From Balneolales bacterium (GTDB lineage: Bacteria; Bacteroidota; Rhodothermia; Balneolales; Natronogracilivirgulaceae): a DNA stretch of 54,620 bases. Made by a program: the position numbers and the translations under genes. Below the pieces are notes generated by a model. That model saw nothing but the letters and a program-made list of their open reading frames with translations, did not search any database and was not told the origin of the DNA. Position 1 is the stretch's first letter. Every line of letters begins with the position of its first letter. Positions 43,104 to 51,442 of the stretch are shown here, piece by piece. Location: the NCBI GenBank assembly GCA_007132495.1, contig SLOL01000021.1, positions 1 through 54,620 of the forward strand, given 5' to 3'.

Positions 43104-44792
43104 CTACAAGCGGTCTACCGAAGTTCCAAGTGCCAGTTCCAGATTACTGAGCGCGATCAGATAGTCGTGGATTGCCGACAAGTAAGATAGCCGGCTCTGA
43201 TCCAGCAACATGGATGCCTGACGCTCTTCGAGACTGTTGCCTACTCCCTCGCGAAGACGGGTCCGGGCGAAATCATAATTGACCTGCGCCTGTTCAATAT
43301 TCCGTCTCTGACTTTCTATTCTGCGTTCGGCGGTTTTCATATTCTTCATTGCCTGATCCACTTCCAGGCGAATGGCCCGGGTAAGATATTCGTACTGCAG
43401 CTCACTTCGCCGTGTTTCAATGCGACTCTGTTCCACTCTTGCCTTGTTCTGAAAACCGGTAAAAATGCTCCAGCTCACATTGAGTCCCACCGAAACATTG
43501 GGATTCCAGTAAGAGTCGTGAAAAAAGCCACGGGTATGGCTGTCAAAACGGAACGGGTTTTCCGGATCATCCGGATGTGATCTGATCACCATCCGGTCAT
43601 CAGGTACCCGTCCGATATAATCCAGATTGGCAAAGGCATTGACCACCGGTTTGTATGATGCCCGGTTGATACGTTCATTGATACGGTTGATTTCAATAGA
43701 TCCTTCTACCTGCTGCAGATCCGGGCGGTGTTGTATTGCAAGTTCAACAGCTTCATCCACAGTGAGTTCTCCGACAGGCTGCATGGCGGCCATCGTCAGA
43801 TCCCCTGACAAGGCGATGGGTTGACTGATATCCAGATTCAGTATCAGATTGATATTTTTCCGGGCCAGTTCGGCCTGGTTTTCAGCCTCAATCAGTTCGG
43901 TTTCCATATTAACCAATTCCACTTCGGCGCTCAACTTTTCATAGCGGGAAGACAATCCCTGTTCAGCGGTTCTGCTCGCATCTTCAGCGGTCCGCCGAAT
44001 CCGTTCGACACTTTGTTGCATCACCTCAACCTGTTGACCGGCGAGCAGTGCCGAGAAATAAGCCCGGCGTACCTCATCGATCACCATCTGTCTTTCCCGG
44101 TGTTCGGCATCTTCGCTCAGTTTTCTGAACTGCTCGGCTCCCTTGATAGCTCCGAAGGCGGAACCATTAAAAAGGGTTTGAGTAATACTTAACGACGCTA
44201 CAAACTGATTGTCGACGGTAAATGGATCATCATCCATAAACGGGGCCGTAATACCGGCTTCTTCATATCCCTGCATCTGACGTTCCAGAAATTCTTCATA
44301 GGATATCCGTTCATTTCCCTCAAGCACCTGCTGTTCATTGTACCGGAGCCATCCGATAGCACCGAAATCGGCAAACAGGTCTTCTGCACCACTACCGGCA
44401 AACGGAGGGGCTGTAACAAGATTTCTGGTAAAATTACCGCTGGCATTGACCTGGGGATAGACGTTGCCCCAGGCTTCCCGAACCTGCTGAGCCGCTATTT
44501 CACGTTCCAGCCCTGCCTCCTGCATGCCGAAATTATTCTCAAGTGCAATCTGCACCGCTTCATCAAGAGTCAGCCGCAATGTATCTACTTCTGAACCCTG
44601 CCGGGACCAGGCCTGAGAACTCCCGAAAAACAAAAAAAGTAAAACCACCAACCCGGGCAATAAAGGTCGTTTCCCCCCGGATACAAGTCGTTTGCATCCG
44701 GTTTTTATAATGAAGTCATACCTCACTACCCGGCTCCAGCAGGTCAAAGCAGGCTCACGGTCAAACCGGAACTCGTGAAAAACATCAGACAT
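43104..44792 (-). CDS. TolC family outer-membrane efflux protein
   Basis: The 562-residue frame encodes a signal-like segment (RPLLPGLVVLLFLFFGSSQAWS) and two OEP repeats, each with long alpha-helical tunnel stretches. The family start LTLDEAVQIALENNFGMQEA lies near residue 78, and the second-half start LTVDEAVELAIQHRPDLQQVEG lies near 345. TolC trimers form the outer-membrane exit duct for the RND pump downstream. The chosen ATG puts about 40 residues ahead of the hydrophobic core, an unusually long n-region, but no other ATG/GTG/TTG fits better before that core. The gene is downstream of tetR. Confidence 0.9.
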   Translation of the reverse strand: MSDVFHEFRFDREPALTCWSRVVRYDFIIKTGCKRLVSGGKRPLLPGLVVLLFLFFGSSQAWSRQGSEVDTLRLTLDEAVQIALENNFGMQEAGLEREIAAQQVREAWGNVYPQVNASGNFTRNLVTAPPFAGSGAEDLFADFGAIGWLRYNEQQVLEGNERISYEEFLERQMQGYEEAGITAPFMDDDPFTVDNQFVASLSITQTLFNGSAFGAIKGAEQFRKLSEDAEHRERQMVIDEVRRAYFSALLAGQQVEVMQQSVERIRRTAEDASRTAEQGLSSRYEKLSAEVELVNMETELIEAENQAELARKNINLILNLDISQPIALSGDLTMAAMQPVGELTVDEAVELAIQHRPDLQQVEGSIEINRINERINRASYKPVVNAFANLDYIGRVPDDRMVIRSHPDDPENPFRFDSHTRGFFHDSYWNPNVSVGLNVSWSIFTGFQNKARVEQSRIETRRSELQYEYLTRAIRLEVDQAMKNMKTAERRIESQRRNIEQAQVNYDFARTRLREGVGNSLEERQASMLLDQSRLSYLSAIHDYLIALSNLELALGTSVDRL

Positions 44793-44837
44793 AATAACTA
44801 CCCGTTTAATACCTTGAAATTATTTTGCAGACATGCA

Positions 44838-44905
44838 AATCGTTGACCGGTTTTTATGGTACAAGCACGGAAAATATCATCTATAACCGTCCTGGTCAAA
44901 CGATT
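44838..44905. promoter_or_regulatory. Imperfect inverted repeat between tetR and tolC
   Basis: AATCGTTGACC (44838-44848) and GGTCAAACGATT (44894-44905) are inverted copies differing by one inserted base, 45 nt apart. They lie in the 146-nt gap just upstream of tolC. TetR-family regulators bind short palindromes near efflux genes, so a two-site operator is possible. Confidence 0.4.
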
Positions 44906-44938
44906 GATTAACAACCCGAACAGCCATAACGTTTGTTT

Positions 44939-45553
44939 TCAGGAATCATTCTTCATGTGATCCAGCAATGCAGAAAGATGTTCCTTGAGTCGTCTTTTCA
45001 TTTCCTCCGGAGATCTCTGCTCAATTCCGAGAAAGGGAAACTCTGTTTCAAACATAAAAGCATTGACAAGACAACTCTCAATTGTAGAACTGAGTGTTAA
45101 TACGGATAACTCAATATCAATGTTTCGCAAAATCCCCTCTTTTTTTGACTTTTCCAGACTCCCGACAAACATTCGGTTGACCTCCAGCATCGTCCTCTGA
45201 AGATTCTCGAGAATATCCGGGCGTTGATTCAGCAGTCCGATCTCGCGTATGGCAATAATTACCGGTTTCGGATTGTCAAATGAGTAGTCGATAAAAGCAA
45301 ATAGAAACTGGCGGAAAGCTTCTACAGGGTGCCTTTCAGTACTGCTGATCCGCTCAAACAGTTCTCTTAGCACTGTGGTATGGCGATCAAGCAATGCCTT
45401 CAGAAGCTTCTCCTTGGACCCGAAATAATAGGACAGCATAGCCACATTCACACCGGCATCAGCGGCAATCATACGCGTTGTCGTGTTACGATAACCATTC
45501 CGGGATATCAATGTTTCAGCAGTGTCGAGTAATAATTCTCTTTTGTCGGACAT
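44939..45553 (-). CDS. TetR family transcriptional regulator
   Basis: The 204-residue protein has the TetR N-terminal DNA-binding domain at about residues 6-52, with helix-turn-helix TTTRMIAADAGVNVAMLSYYF and GSKEKLLKALL. The C-terminal domain is variable and helical, as expected for ligand binding and dimerisation. Its position directly upstream of tolC, adaptor and RND genes on the same strand suggests it controls that pump. It begins 4 nt after the DUF971 gene, so the two are co-transcribed. Confidence 0.92.
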   Translation of the reverse strand: MSDKRELLLDTAETLISRNGYRNTTTRMIAADAGVNVAMLSYYFGSKEKLLKALLDRHTTVLRELFERISSTERHPVEAFRQFLFAFIDYSFDNPKPVIIAIREIGLLNQRPDILENLQRTMLEVNRMFVGSLEKSKKEGILRNIDIELSVLTLSSTIESCLVNAFMFETEFPFLGIEQRSPEEMKRRLKEHLSALLDHMKNDS

Positions 45554-45557
45554 CGTT

Positions 45558-45893
45558 TTAAATCACTCCATGCTCAACCGGACACATATCGCGCAGACGT
45601 TCAAAACGATAGATTCCGTTCTGATGTCCATCGTTCCATGATATCTGAAGCGCATAATTGCCCACCTGTTCGATGTTCGTTATAGCCCATTTGCGTGTCG
45701 GTGGCTCCAGAAATATTTTCGGGTCAACCGGCTTTCCCATATTTCCATGCCCCCCTTGACAAAAGACACACGGACAGGAGCGCCGTAATCCTTCCATCGG
45801 AAAACGACTTTGATGACCGTCACCCCACAGAATTTGCAGCTCCTGAAGTTCGGAGTTTACCGTTATCTTTTGTATTTGATATTTTGATTCCAT
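45558..45893 (-). CDS. DUF971 domain protein
   Basis: The 111-residue protein matches DUF971 (gamma-butyrobetaine hydroxylase N-terminal-like): WGDGHQSRFPMEGLRRSCPCVFCQGG near residue 23, and later the duplicated WNDGHQNGIYRFERLRDMCP. CPCxxC cysteines and the WxDGHxxxY motif suggest a small Zn or Fe-S site. DUF971 proteins have been linked to iron-sulfur handling, but no role is established here. It is the first gene of the minus-strand run with tetR and is divergent from yigZ across a 66-nt gap. Confidence 0.9.
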   Translation of the reverse strand: MESKYQIQKITVNSELQELQILWGDGHQSRFPMEGLRRSCPCVFCQGGHGNMGKPVDPKIFLEPPTRKWAITNIEQVGNYALQISWNDGHQNGIYRFERLRDMCPVEHGVI

Positions 45894-45959
45894 ATATCCA
45901 TCAGTAACTGATCAAAGTAATGAGGAATCCCGACGATATAAATCCACAGTAACAATTTC

Positions 45960-46601
45960 ATGCCGGACACCTTGCACAAAACCATAACCGACACCTCATC
46001 GGCCCGCTATACCGACCGCGGATCCCGTTTTTACGCCCACGCCGGTCCGGCTATCGATAGTAAATCCATAGATAAATTTCGTACTGAAATTACGAAAAAA
46101 TATCCGGATGCTTCGCATCATTGTTATGCCTGGCGACTGAATCCATTCCAACCGCAGGAGTTTACACAGGATGACGGCGAACCCGGGGGTACAGCAGGCA
46201 TGCCTATCCTCAGTGCCATCAGGTCGGAGAAGCTCATTAACATATTGGTGATCGTGGCCAGATATTTCGGGGGCACAAAACTCGGAAAACCGGGATTAAT
46301 CCATGCATACCGGGAAGCCGCCGGATCGGCTATTGCCTGCGCACCAAAATCCGCTTTGCGAAAATATGTCCCTTATATTGTTAAATACCCTTATGATCAG
46401 GAAAATCGCATTCGTGAGCTCGTAAATCGGTTTCAGATGCACGTCCGGGATGAAAAATACGTTGAAACGGTAACACTGACGCTCTACTGCCTGCCGGAAT
46501 ACTCCGGTGAGCTGCACGGCATACTCCGCCACCTGGAATATGCCGGCGTCCAATTCCAAACCCGGCCTGAATCTTATCAAATCGACAAGCAACAGGAATA
46601 A
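45960..46601 (+). CDS. YigZ/IMPACT family protein
   Basis: The 213-residue protein has the UPF0029 N-terminal domain with SRFYAHAGP, HHCYAWR, the signature DDGEPGGTAGMPIL, and VARYFGGTKLGKPGLIHAY. A C-terminal DUF1949-like domain begins near residue 145. Members are cytosolic proteins related to the eukaryotic translation regulator IMPACT; the bacterial role is not settled. It is upstream of, and probably co-transcribed with, the adenosyltransferase gene 33 nt away. Confidence 0.92.
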   Translation: MPDTLHKTITDTSSARYTDRGSRFYAHAGPAIDSKSIDKFRTEITKKYPDASHHCYAWRLNPFQPQEFTQDDGEPGGTAGMPILSAIRSEKLINILVIVARYFGGTKLGKPGLIHAYREAAGSAIACAPKSALRKYVPYIVKYPYDQENRIRELVNRFQMHVRDEKYVETVTLTLYCLPEYSGELHGILRHLEYAGVQFQTRPESYQIDKQQE

Positions 46602-46634
46602 AAACCGGGTACAATAATCACAACATTTAAACAC

Positions 46635-47177
46635 ATGAAAATTTATACCAAAACGGGGGACTGCGGTGAAACCTCTCTGTTCGGTGGGCAACGTGTACCT
46701 AAAAACCACTCCCGAATTGATGCTTACGGAACCATCGATGAGCTCAATTCCGTCATTGGAGTAGTGCGAACCAACGAACCGGTCCCGAAAATTGAAATGA
46801 TAATGGAGCGTATTCAGTCGGAGCTTTTCGTGCTTGGTGCTGACCTTGCCACGCCACCGGAAAAAAACAACCGTGTCAATCGCATTACCGGAGATTATGT
46901 AGACCGGCTTGAACGAGACATTGATGAAATGGAATCCTCACTTCAGCCGCTGAATTCGTTTATCCTCCCGGGAGGATCAGCTGGAGCCGCCTGGCTGCAC
47001 ATGGCCCGCACGGTTTGCCGGAGAGCCGAGCGCGCCTGTTTGGCATGCCGCCGGTCGGAAAAAATTTCAGACGAAGCAATTGCATATTTAAACAGACTTT
47101 CCGACCTGCTCTTTGTTGCGGCAAGATACCTTAATCACTCCAACGGGATCCCGGATACCCCCTGGAAAACTCCCTGA
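46635..47177 (+). CDS. Cob(I)alamin adenosyltransferase, PduO type
   Basis: The 180-residue protein has the PduO-family ATP-binding N-terminus KIYTKTGDCGETSLFGGQRVPKNHSRIDAYGTIDELNS and the later RTVCRRAERACLAC and YLNRLSDLLFVAARYLN blocks with the conserved R-x-x-E and Asp/Arg residues. It transfers the adenosyl group of ATP to cob(I)alamin to make coenzyme B12. This implies that the organism imports or makes corrinoids and uses at least one adenosylcobalamin enzyme, possibly methylmalonyl-CoA mutase or ribonucleotide reductase, neither of which is in the window. Confidence 0.95.
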   Translation: MKIYTKTGDCGETSLFGGQRVPKNHSRIDAYGTIDELNSVIGVVRTNEPVPKIEMIMERIQSELFVLGADLATPPEKNNRVNRITGDYVDRLERDIDEMESSLQPLNSFILPGGSAGAAWLHMARTVCRRAERACLACRRSEKISDEAIAYLNRLSDLLFVAARYLNHSNGIPDTPWKTP

Positions 47178-47477
47178 AAAGCCCGCATATTCTGCACTTC
47201 CCGCCAAAAATATAGCCGATGCGATGAACGTGCCGGTCCTGACAACATGATCATCGATATAAACTTCCTTAGTCGCACTACAATGCTTCAATCCAAAATA
47301 ACCGGGCGTATATCACACAAAATGTGTTTGTGATGTTGTTAATGGTTAATAAATCTGCCTATTTTGACACATAAACGTTACTCGAAATACCAGACGTTAT
47401 TTGAATTACCATCAGGTGATATAGATACCGATGTGGTGTGAACAACCCATGACTGTAAACGAATATCCGCTATTCCA
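47178..47477. other. 300-nt gap before the LysM/M23 lipoprotein gene
   Basis: No credible frame is present. An inverted repeat ATCACA-N11-TGTGAT (47312-47334), with nested ACACA/TGTGT, lies 143 nt before the next ATG. The 60 nt after it are A/T-rich and probably hold the promoter. The repeat could be a regulator-binding site, but I cannot assign a regulator. Confidence 0.4.
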
Positions 47478-48869
47478 ATGAACCGAGTATTATTACTGCT
47501 GCCCCTATGTTCGCTTTTCTTCCTGTCTTGTCATATCAATACCGGTGAATCCGAATACACGAAAAAATCCGAAAGATCCTCTCCGGATAAGATCCTCTCC
47601 GTTTCCGAGGTTCCGGAGCCTGATGTGGATGTATTTGGAATAGAAGAAAATCATGATGCGGATATCCATATTATTCGGCGTAATGAGTCCTTGTCAACCA
47701 TTCTCAGAAGATACGGACTTACATCCCGTCAAATACATGACTTGAACAACGCTTCGGCAGGAACCTTCGATGTCCGGAGAATGCGGGCCGGCAGAAGGCT
47801 TCACCTTTATACCCGTGCGGATGAGTCGGCTCATTCGGAGGAGCTCACCCATGTGGTTTATGAAGAGAACCAAAGCGACTATATCCGTTTCAATATCTCC
47901 GACTCCATCACTGTAACGCGTGGATCAAAACCCGTCGAAATAAAAACACGGACCGTCAGTGGCGAAATCAACAATTCGCTTTATCAGGCCCTGCAACGAA
48001 GCAACGTTGATCCACAGCTGACACATCGGCTGGCTGAGGTATTTGCCTGGCAGGTTGATTTTTACAGAATTCAGCGAGGCGACCATTTTAAAGTGCTTTT
48101 TGAAGAAAAGCTGGTCGATGGCCAGGTAGCGGAGATTGGACGCATCAAAGCCGCCATGTTTCATCATCGCAATCAGGACTATTACGCATTCCATTATGAA
48201 CAAAACGGAATGGACGAATACTTTGATGAAGAAGGCAACTCCATGAGAAGACAGTTTATGGCGGCACCGCTGAATTATTCCCGTATCAGCTCGCGATTTA
48301 CGAACAGAAGATATCATCCGGTACTGCAACGGAATATGCCGCATCACGGCACCGACTACGCGGCACCGACGGGGACACCGATCCGGGCGGTCGGTGAGGG
48401 AGTAGTTACCGCTGCGCGCTACGGACGGAACAACGGTAATTTCATCAGGATACGTCATAACAGTACTTATGAAACAGGCTACCTCCACATGTCACGTTTC
48501 GCAGAGGGAATACAATCGGGTGTCAAAGTAGAGCAAGGCCAGATCATTGGTTATGTTGGACAGACCGGCCTCGCCACAGGACCGCACCTTTGTTTCCGTT
48601 TCTGGATGAATGGTGAACCAGTCGATCCACAGCGCATAGAATTGCCACCGGCTGAACCTATCGCAACCGAACACCGGATGGACTATCTCGCCAGGCAAGA
48701 GGAGTTGCTGAACCAGCTGGATGAAGACCCTGATTCGATACTAAACCGGCCTGTCACTTTTGCCCTTCAGATTGGTTACTCAGGCGTTCTCTCTGGTGAA
48801 CATGATACCCGATCCGAGTTAATGGAGAGTGCATTTGATCAGATTCCCCATCAAACACAGGATATGTAA
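47478..48869 (+). CDS. LysM and M23 domain lipoprotein (MepM-like), HxH altered to HxC
   Basis: The 463-residue protein has a lipoprotein signal (LSC, C18). A LysM-like segment follows near residues 68-115 (IIRRNESLSTILRRYGLTSRQIHDLNNA), then a linker domain of the MepM type, and an M23 domain from about 265. H289-x3-D293 (HHGTD) is intact, but the second motif reads GPHLCFRFW, so H370-L-C372 replaces the canonical HLH. The LysM plus M23 order is that of MepM-type endopeptidases acting on peptidoglycan cross-links. The His-to-Cys change may keep zinc binding or make the protein a regulator. I believe this variant also occurs in related bacteria. Confidence 0.88.
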   Translation: MNRVLLLLPLCSLFFLSCHINTGESEYTKKSERSSPDKILSVSEVPEPDVDVFGIEENHDADIHIIRRNESLSTILRRYGLTSRQIHDLNNASAGTFDVRRMRAGRRLHLYTRADESAHSEELTHVVYEENQSDYIRFNISDSITVTRGSKPVEIKTRTVSGEINNSLYQALQRSNVDPQLTHRLAEVFAWQVDFYRIQRGDHFKVLFEEKLVDGQVAEIGRIKAAMFHHRNQDYYAFHYEQNGMDEYFDEEGNSMRRQFMAAPLNYSRISSRFTNRRYHPVLQRNMPHHGTDYAAPTGTPIRAVGEGVVTAARYGRNNGNFIRIRHNSTYETGYLHMSRFAEGIQSGVKVEQGQIIGYVGQTGLATGPHLCFRFWMNGEPVDPQRIELPPAEPIATEHRMDYLARQEELLNQLDEDPDSILNRPVTFALQIGYSGVLSGEHDTRSELMESAFDQIPHQTQDM

Positions 48870-48936
48870 TCTGCTCGCCCCAAACAGCCATTCCACCACA
48901 TCCCCTTACCGGTTTCAAAAAACAATCCTCTTCACC

Positions 48937-49635
48937 ATGGCAAAAAAAACAATATTGGTCACCGGCGCCAGCAAAGGAATAGGTTTTGCAACCGCCAAAC
49001 ACCTCGCCGGAAACAGAAAGAATCACATTTTGGCAACGGCCAGATCCGGTGACAAGCTTCAGGAACTGAAAAAAACCAATCCCGGACGAATTGATACGGT
49101 CGCTTGTGATCTGCTCAACAGCTCAAATATTCAAATTCTGGTTGATTACATCAGAGACAATGACCTTGAAATTGCAACTCTGATCCATAATGCCGGTGGA
49201 TTGGTGAAAAAACCGTTTATTGAGCTCACCGATGATGACTGGAATGCAATGTGGAATACCAATGTCATGTCGGCAGTCAGGCTTCTGCGGGCATTACTCC
49301 CTTTTATAGGAAAAAACGCACATTTTGTTACCATTGGCAGTATGGGTGGTTACCAGGGAAGTGCCAAATTCCCCGAATTGGCTGCATATAGCACCAGTAA
49401 AGGGGCTCTGAGCATCTGGAGCGAATGCATGTCTGCCGAATTAAAACACCGGAAAATATCGGTTAACTGCCTCTGTCTGGGTGCTGTGGAGACCGAAATG
49501 TTTCAGGCGGCCTTCCCCGGTGTCAAAGCTCCTTTGAAACCCCGGGATGTGGCCGAATACATCGGTGACTTTGCTGTAAACGGTCATAAATTTATGAACG
49601 GCCAGGTACTGCCGGTTGCATTGGGTAATCCCTGA
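48937..49635 (+). CDS. Short-chain dehydrogenase/reductase
   Basis: From ATG 48937 the product has 232 residues and the classical SDR motifs: TGASKGIG cofactor loop at about residues 9-16, HNAGG, the catalytic Ser in GSMGGYQ, and YSTSK (Tyr and Lys). The open frame from 48829 overlaps the previous gene and adds no motif, so the later start is preferred. NAD(P)-dependent oxidation or reduction of an alcohol/keto group is expected; the substrate is unknown. The C-terminus resembles FabG-like SDRs that act on acyl substrates. Confidence 0.9.
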   Translation: MAKKTILVTGASKGIGFATAKHLAGNRKNHILATARSGDKLQELKKTNPGRIDTVACDLLNSSNIQILVDYIRDNDLEIATLIHNAGGLVKKPFIELTDDDWNAMWNTNVMSAVRLLRALLPFIGKNAHFVTIGSMGGYQGSAKFPELAAYSTSKGALSIWSECMSAELKHRKISVNCLCLGAVETEMFQAAFPGVKAPLKPRDVAEYIGDFAVNGHKFMNGQVLPVALGNP

Positions 49636-49714
49636 TTGCAGTAATGCTGATATTTGCATTATCTTATTGCAATTTATCATGATCTCCATAAGGCGATAAC
49701 AATCGGGGAAATAT

Positions 49715-50422
49715 ATGTCTTTGAAAACGATCAACAGGTGTTTGTCATTGAGTCTGATTGCACTTATAGCAATTGCCATTACAAGCCGGACGGCGGAAGC
49801 ACAATCTTTTCGGATTGTAACTATTAACACCTTTACAGGAGCAGTTACGGGGGCCGGTTTGGGTGGCGCTACCATTGCGCTTCAGAATGAAAGTGAAATT
49901 GACTACTATCCGCTTCGATTCGGTGTCGGCCTGGGCACCATAATGGGACTTGGCACCGGATTTTATGATCTTTCACAGGCAACCGGCGGATCCGGATTCT
50001 ATGTCGACGGTTTTATCAATTCAGCCGGCACCAGCGGCACCATCATACTTATGGATACTTTTTACGGGGCGGCAACCGGTGCTATTGTCGGTACGGCGGT
50101 CAGCCTGATGACCGAATCCCGAATTGTTAAAGGAATACAGTTCGGGAGCGGTGCCGGAGCATGGGTCGGGTTCGCTTTCGGCCTGGTTGATGCTTTTGCC
50201 CTGAGCTCACCCGATTCTCACGACAGTTTTTATGACAGTTTTTCCGCCAATGATCCGCCCGGTACAGGTGGCTTATTCCAGATTCACGGAAACGACTACA
50301 ACTATTCTATCGCTTTTATAAATCCTCTTATTTTCAATACACTGGATACTTCCGGCAATTACGGATTAGCCTCCCGGGATCATCTCGGCATTGAGTTTAC
50401 ACGCATAAATATCCCACTGTAA
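49715..50422 (+). CDS. Gly-rich membrane protein with internal duplication
   Basis: I do not recognise this 235-residue protein. It has a signal peptide (ITSRTAEA-Q, about residue 30) and two similar units. Unit 1 begins TFTGAVTGAGLGGATIALQ (about residue 39) and ends GLGTIMGLGTGFYDL. Unit 2 begins TFYGAATGAIVGTAVSLMT (about residue 113) and ends GAGAWVGFAFGLVDA. The pattern of Gly spaced every three or four residues in hydrophobic stretches suggests glycine-zipper membrane helices. The C-terminus is soluble-looking. It is convergent with the SGNH gene, separated by a nested hairpin. Confidence 0.6.
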   Translation: MSLKTINRCLSLSLIALIAIAITSRTAEAQSFRIVTINTFTGAVTGAGLGGATIALQNESEIDYYPLRFGVGLGTIMGLGTGFYDLSQATGGSGFYVDGFINSAGTSGTIILMDTFYGAATGAIVGTAVSLMTESRIVKGIQFGSGAGAWVGFAFGLVDAFALSSPDSHDSFYDSFSANDPPGTGGLFQIHGNDYNYSIAFINPLIFNTLDTSGNYGLASRDHLGIEFTRINIPL

Positions 50423-50500
50423 AAAAACGGACCTGCTGTCATGACACAGGAAGCGTTATTACGCTCTGCCTGCAATATGACAGTGGCATCCGGCAGGTCC
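50421..50500 (-). terminator. Nested-hairpin terminator of the SGNH hydrolase gene
   Basis: Outer stem GGACCTGC (50429-50436) with GCAGGTCC (50493-50500), middle stem TGTCAT (50437-50442) with ATGACA (50477-50482) and inner AGCGT/ACGCT (50452-50465) nest within 72 nt. On the minus strand the structure is followed by seven Ts (complement of A-tract 50421-50427), the right polarity for the SGNH transcript. The size and three-way nesting exceed a simple terminator, so a structured RNA is also possible. Confidence 0.65.
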
Positions 50501-50547
50501 CTCTGAAATCCAACATGGCCGTTCGGCGACTTTTGCCCAGCAATACT

Positions 50548-51411
50548 TTACGTTTCATCTTCAGAGCTGTCCTGATCTTGTGGTAGTGCACAGGTTTTAA
50601 GCACACATCTAACCGTCTCCATATTACCTGCCAAAGATGGATGGAATCCGTCATTCATATAATTCCATGCAGCCGGCGGATCTCCCATCCTTTTTCCGGC
50701 GGGATCCACAATAAATCCTGATTTCCCGGCTATTACTTCACGAAACTCCCTGAGATCCTCCTCCTCAATGACTCCTTCATGCAGAGGCATTTGCTGCATA
50801 AGCTCTCCGATAACAGGTGGTGGTGTTACCCAAACAGGCGGATTGGCACAATTTTCCAGGATTGCCGATTCAATAGCATTGATATTTTCCCAGAATTCAG
50901 CCAGGGAAACCAGCGTTCGGCCGGTTGTCAGATGCAGCTGCATCGCATCCTGACTTCCAAGCGCGACAAACACCCAATCCGGATCATGAGACAATACATC
51001 CCGTTCCATGCGCCTGAGTGCCTCGGCAGATAACGATCCGCTTTGACTGGCATCGATATATTGAAAAGCCGCTTTGGGTATCGCCAGATCCAGAACATTC
51101 CTGAATATTTGAAACCATCCCTGACGGTCATCCGTAATGCTGTCACCCAGAACCGCTATGGTTTCATTCCCTCTAAAGGGCAATTTTTCGATCTGTTTTA
51201 AGACCTGTTCCTCCTTGAGAATTTCATCGGCAGCCTTCCTGGTCAATTGATCGAAATTGTCCCGAATGCTTTTGAACTGATCATAATCAATACCAATAAA
51301 ATCGGATACGGTTTCCGGATCCCGTGTACCCTGATACAGCGGAAACTGCTTTTCAATATTTGAAAACTGAACAAGATACTCTAACAGTGCTTCTTTCTCC
51401 TCTTGGTTCAT
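50548..51411 (-). CDS. SGNH/GDSL hydrolase family protein
   Basis: The 287-residue protein has the SGNH blocks: nucleophile S91 in VLGDSITDD, a Gly-containing second block, G152-S-Q-D in VALGSQDAM where the family has GxND, and D254/H257 in DGFHPSLAGN. About 80 N-terminal residues are helical and specific. Members are esterases, lipases or deacetylases of carbohydrates; the Asn-to-Gln change in block III may alter the oxyanion hole. No signal peptide is seen, so it acts in the cytosol. It is 31 nt downstream of the sirtuin gene. Confidence 0.82.
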   Translation of the reverse strand: MNQEEKEALLEYLVQFSNIEKQFPLYQGTRDPETVSDFIGIDYDQFKSIRDNFDQLTRKAADEILKEEQVLKQIEKLPFRGNETIAVLGDSITDDRQGWFQIFRNVLDLAIPKAAFQYIDASQSGSLSAEALRRMERDVLSHDPDWVFVALGSQDAMQLHLTTGRTLVSLAEFWENINAIESAILENCANPPVWVTPPPVIGELMQQMPLHEGVIEEEDLREFREVIAGKSGFIVDPAGKRMGDPPAAWNYMNDGFHPSLAGNMETVRCVLKTCALPQDQDSSEDET

Positions 51412-51442
51412 CTGTTTAAATGTTTGGATTTATATATAATCA

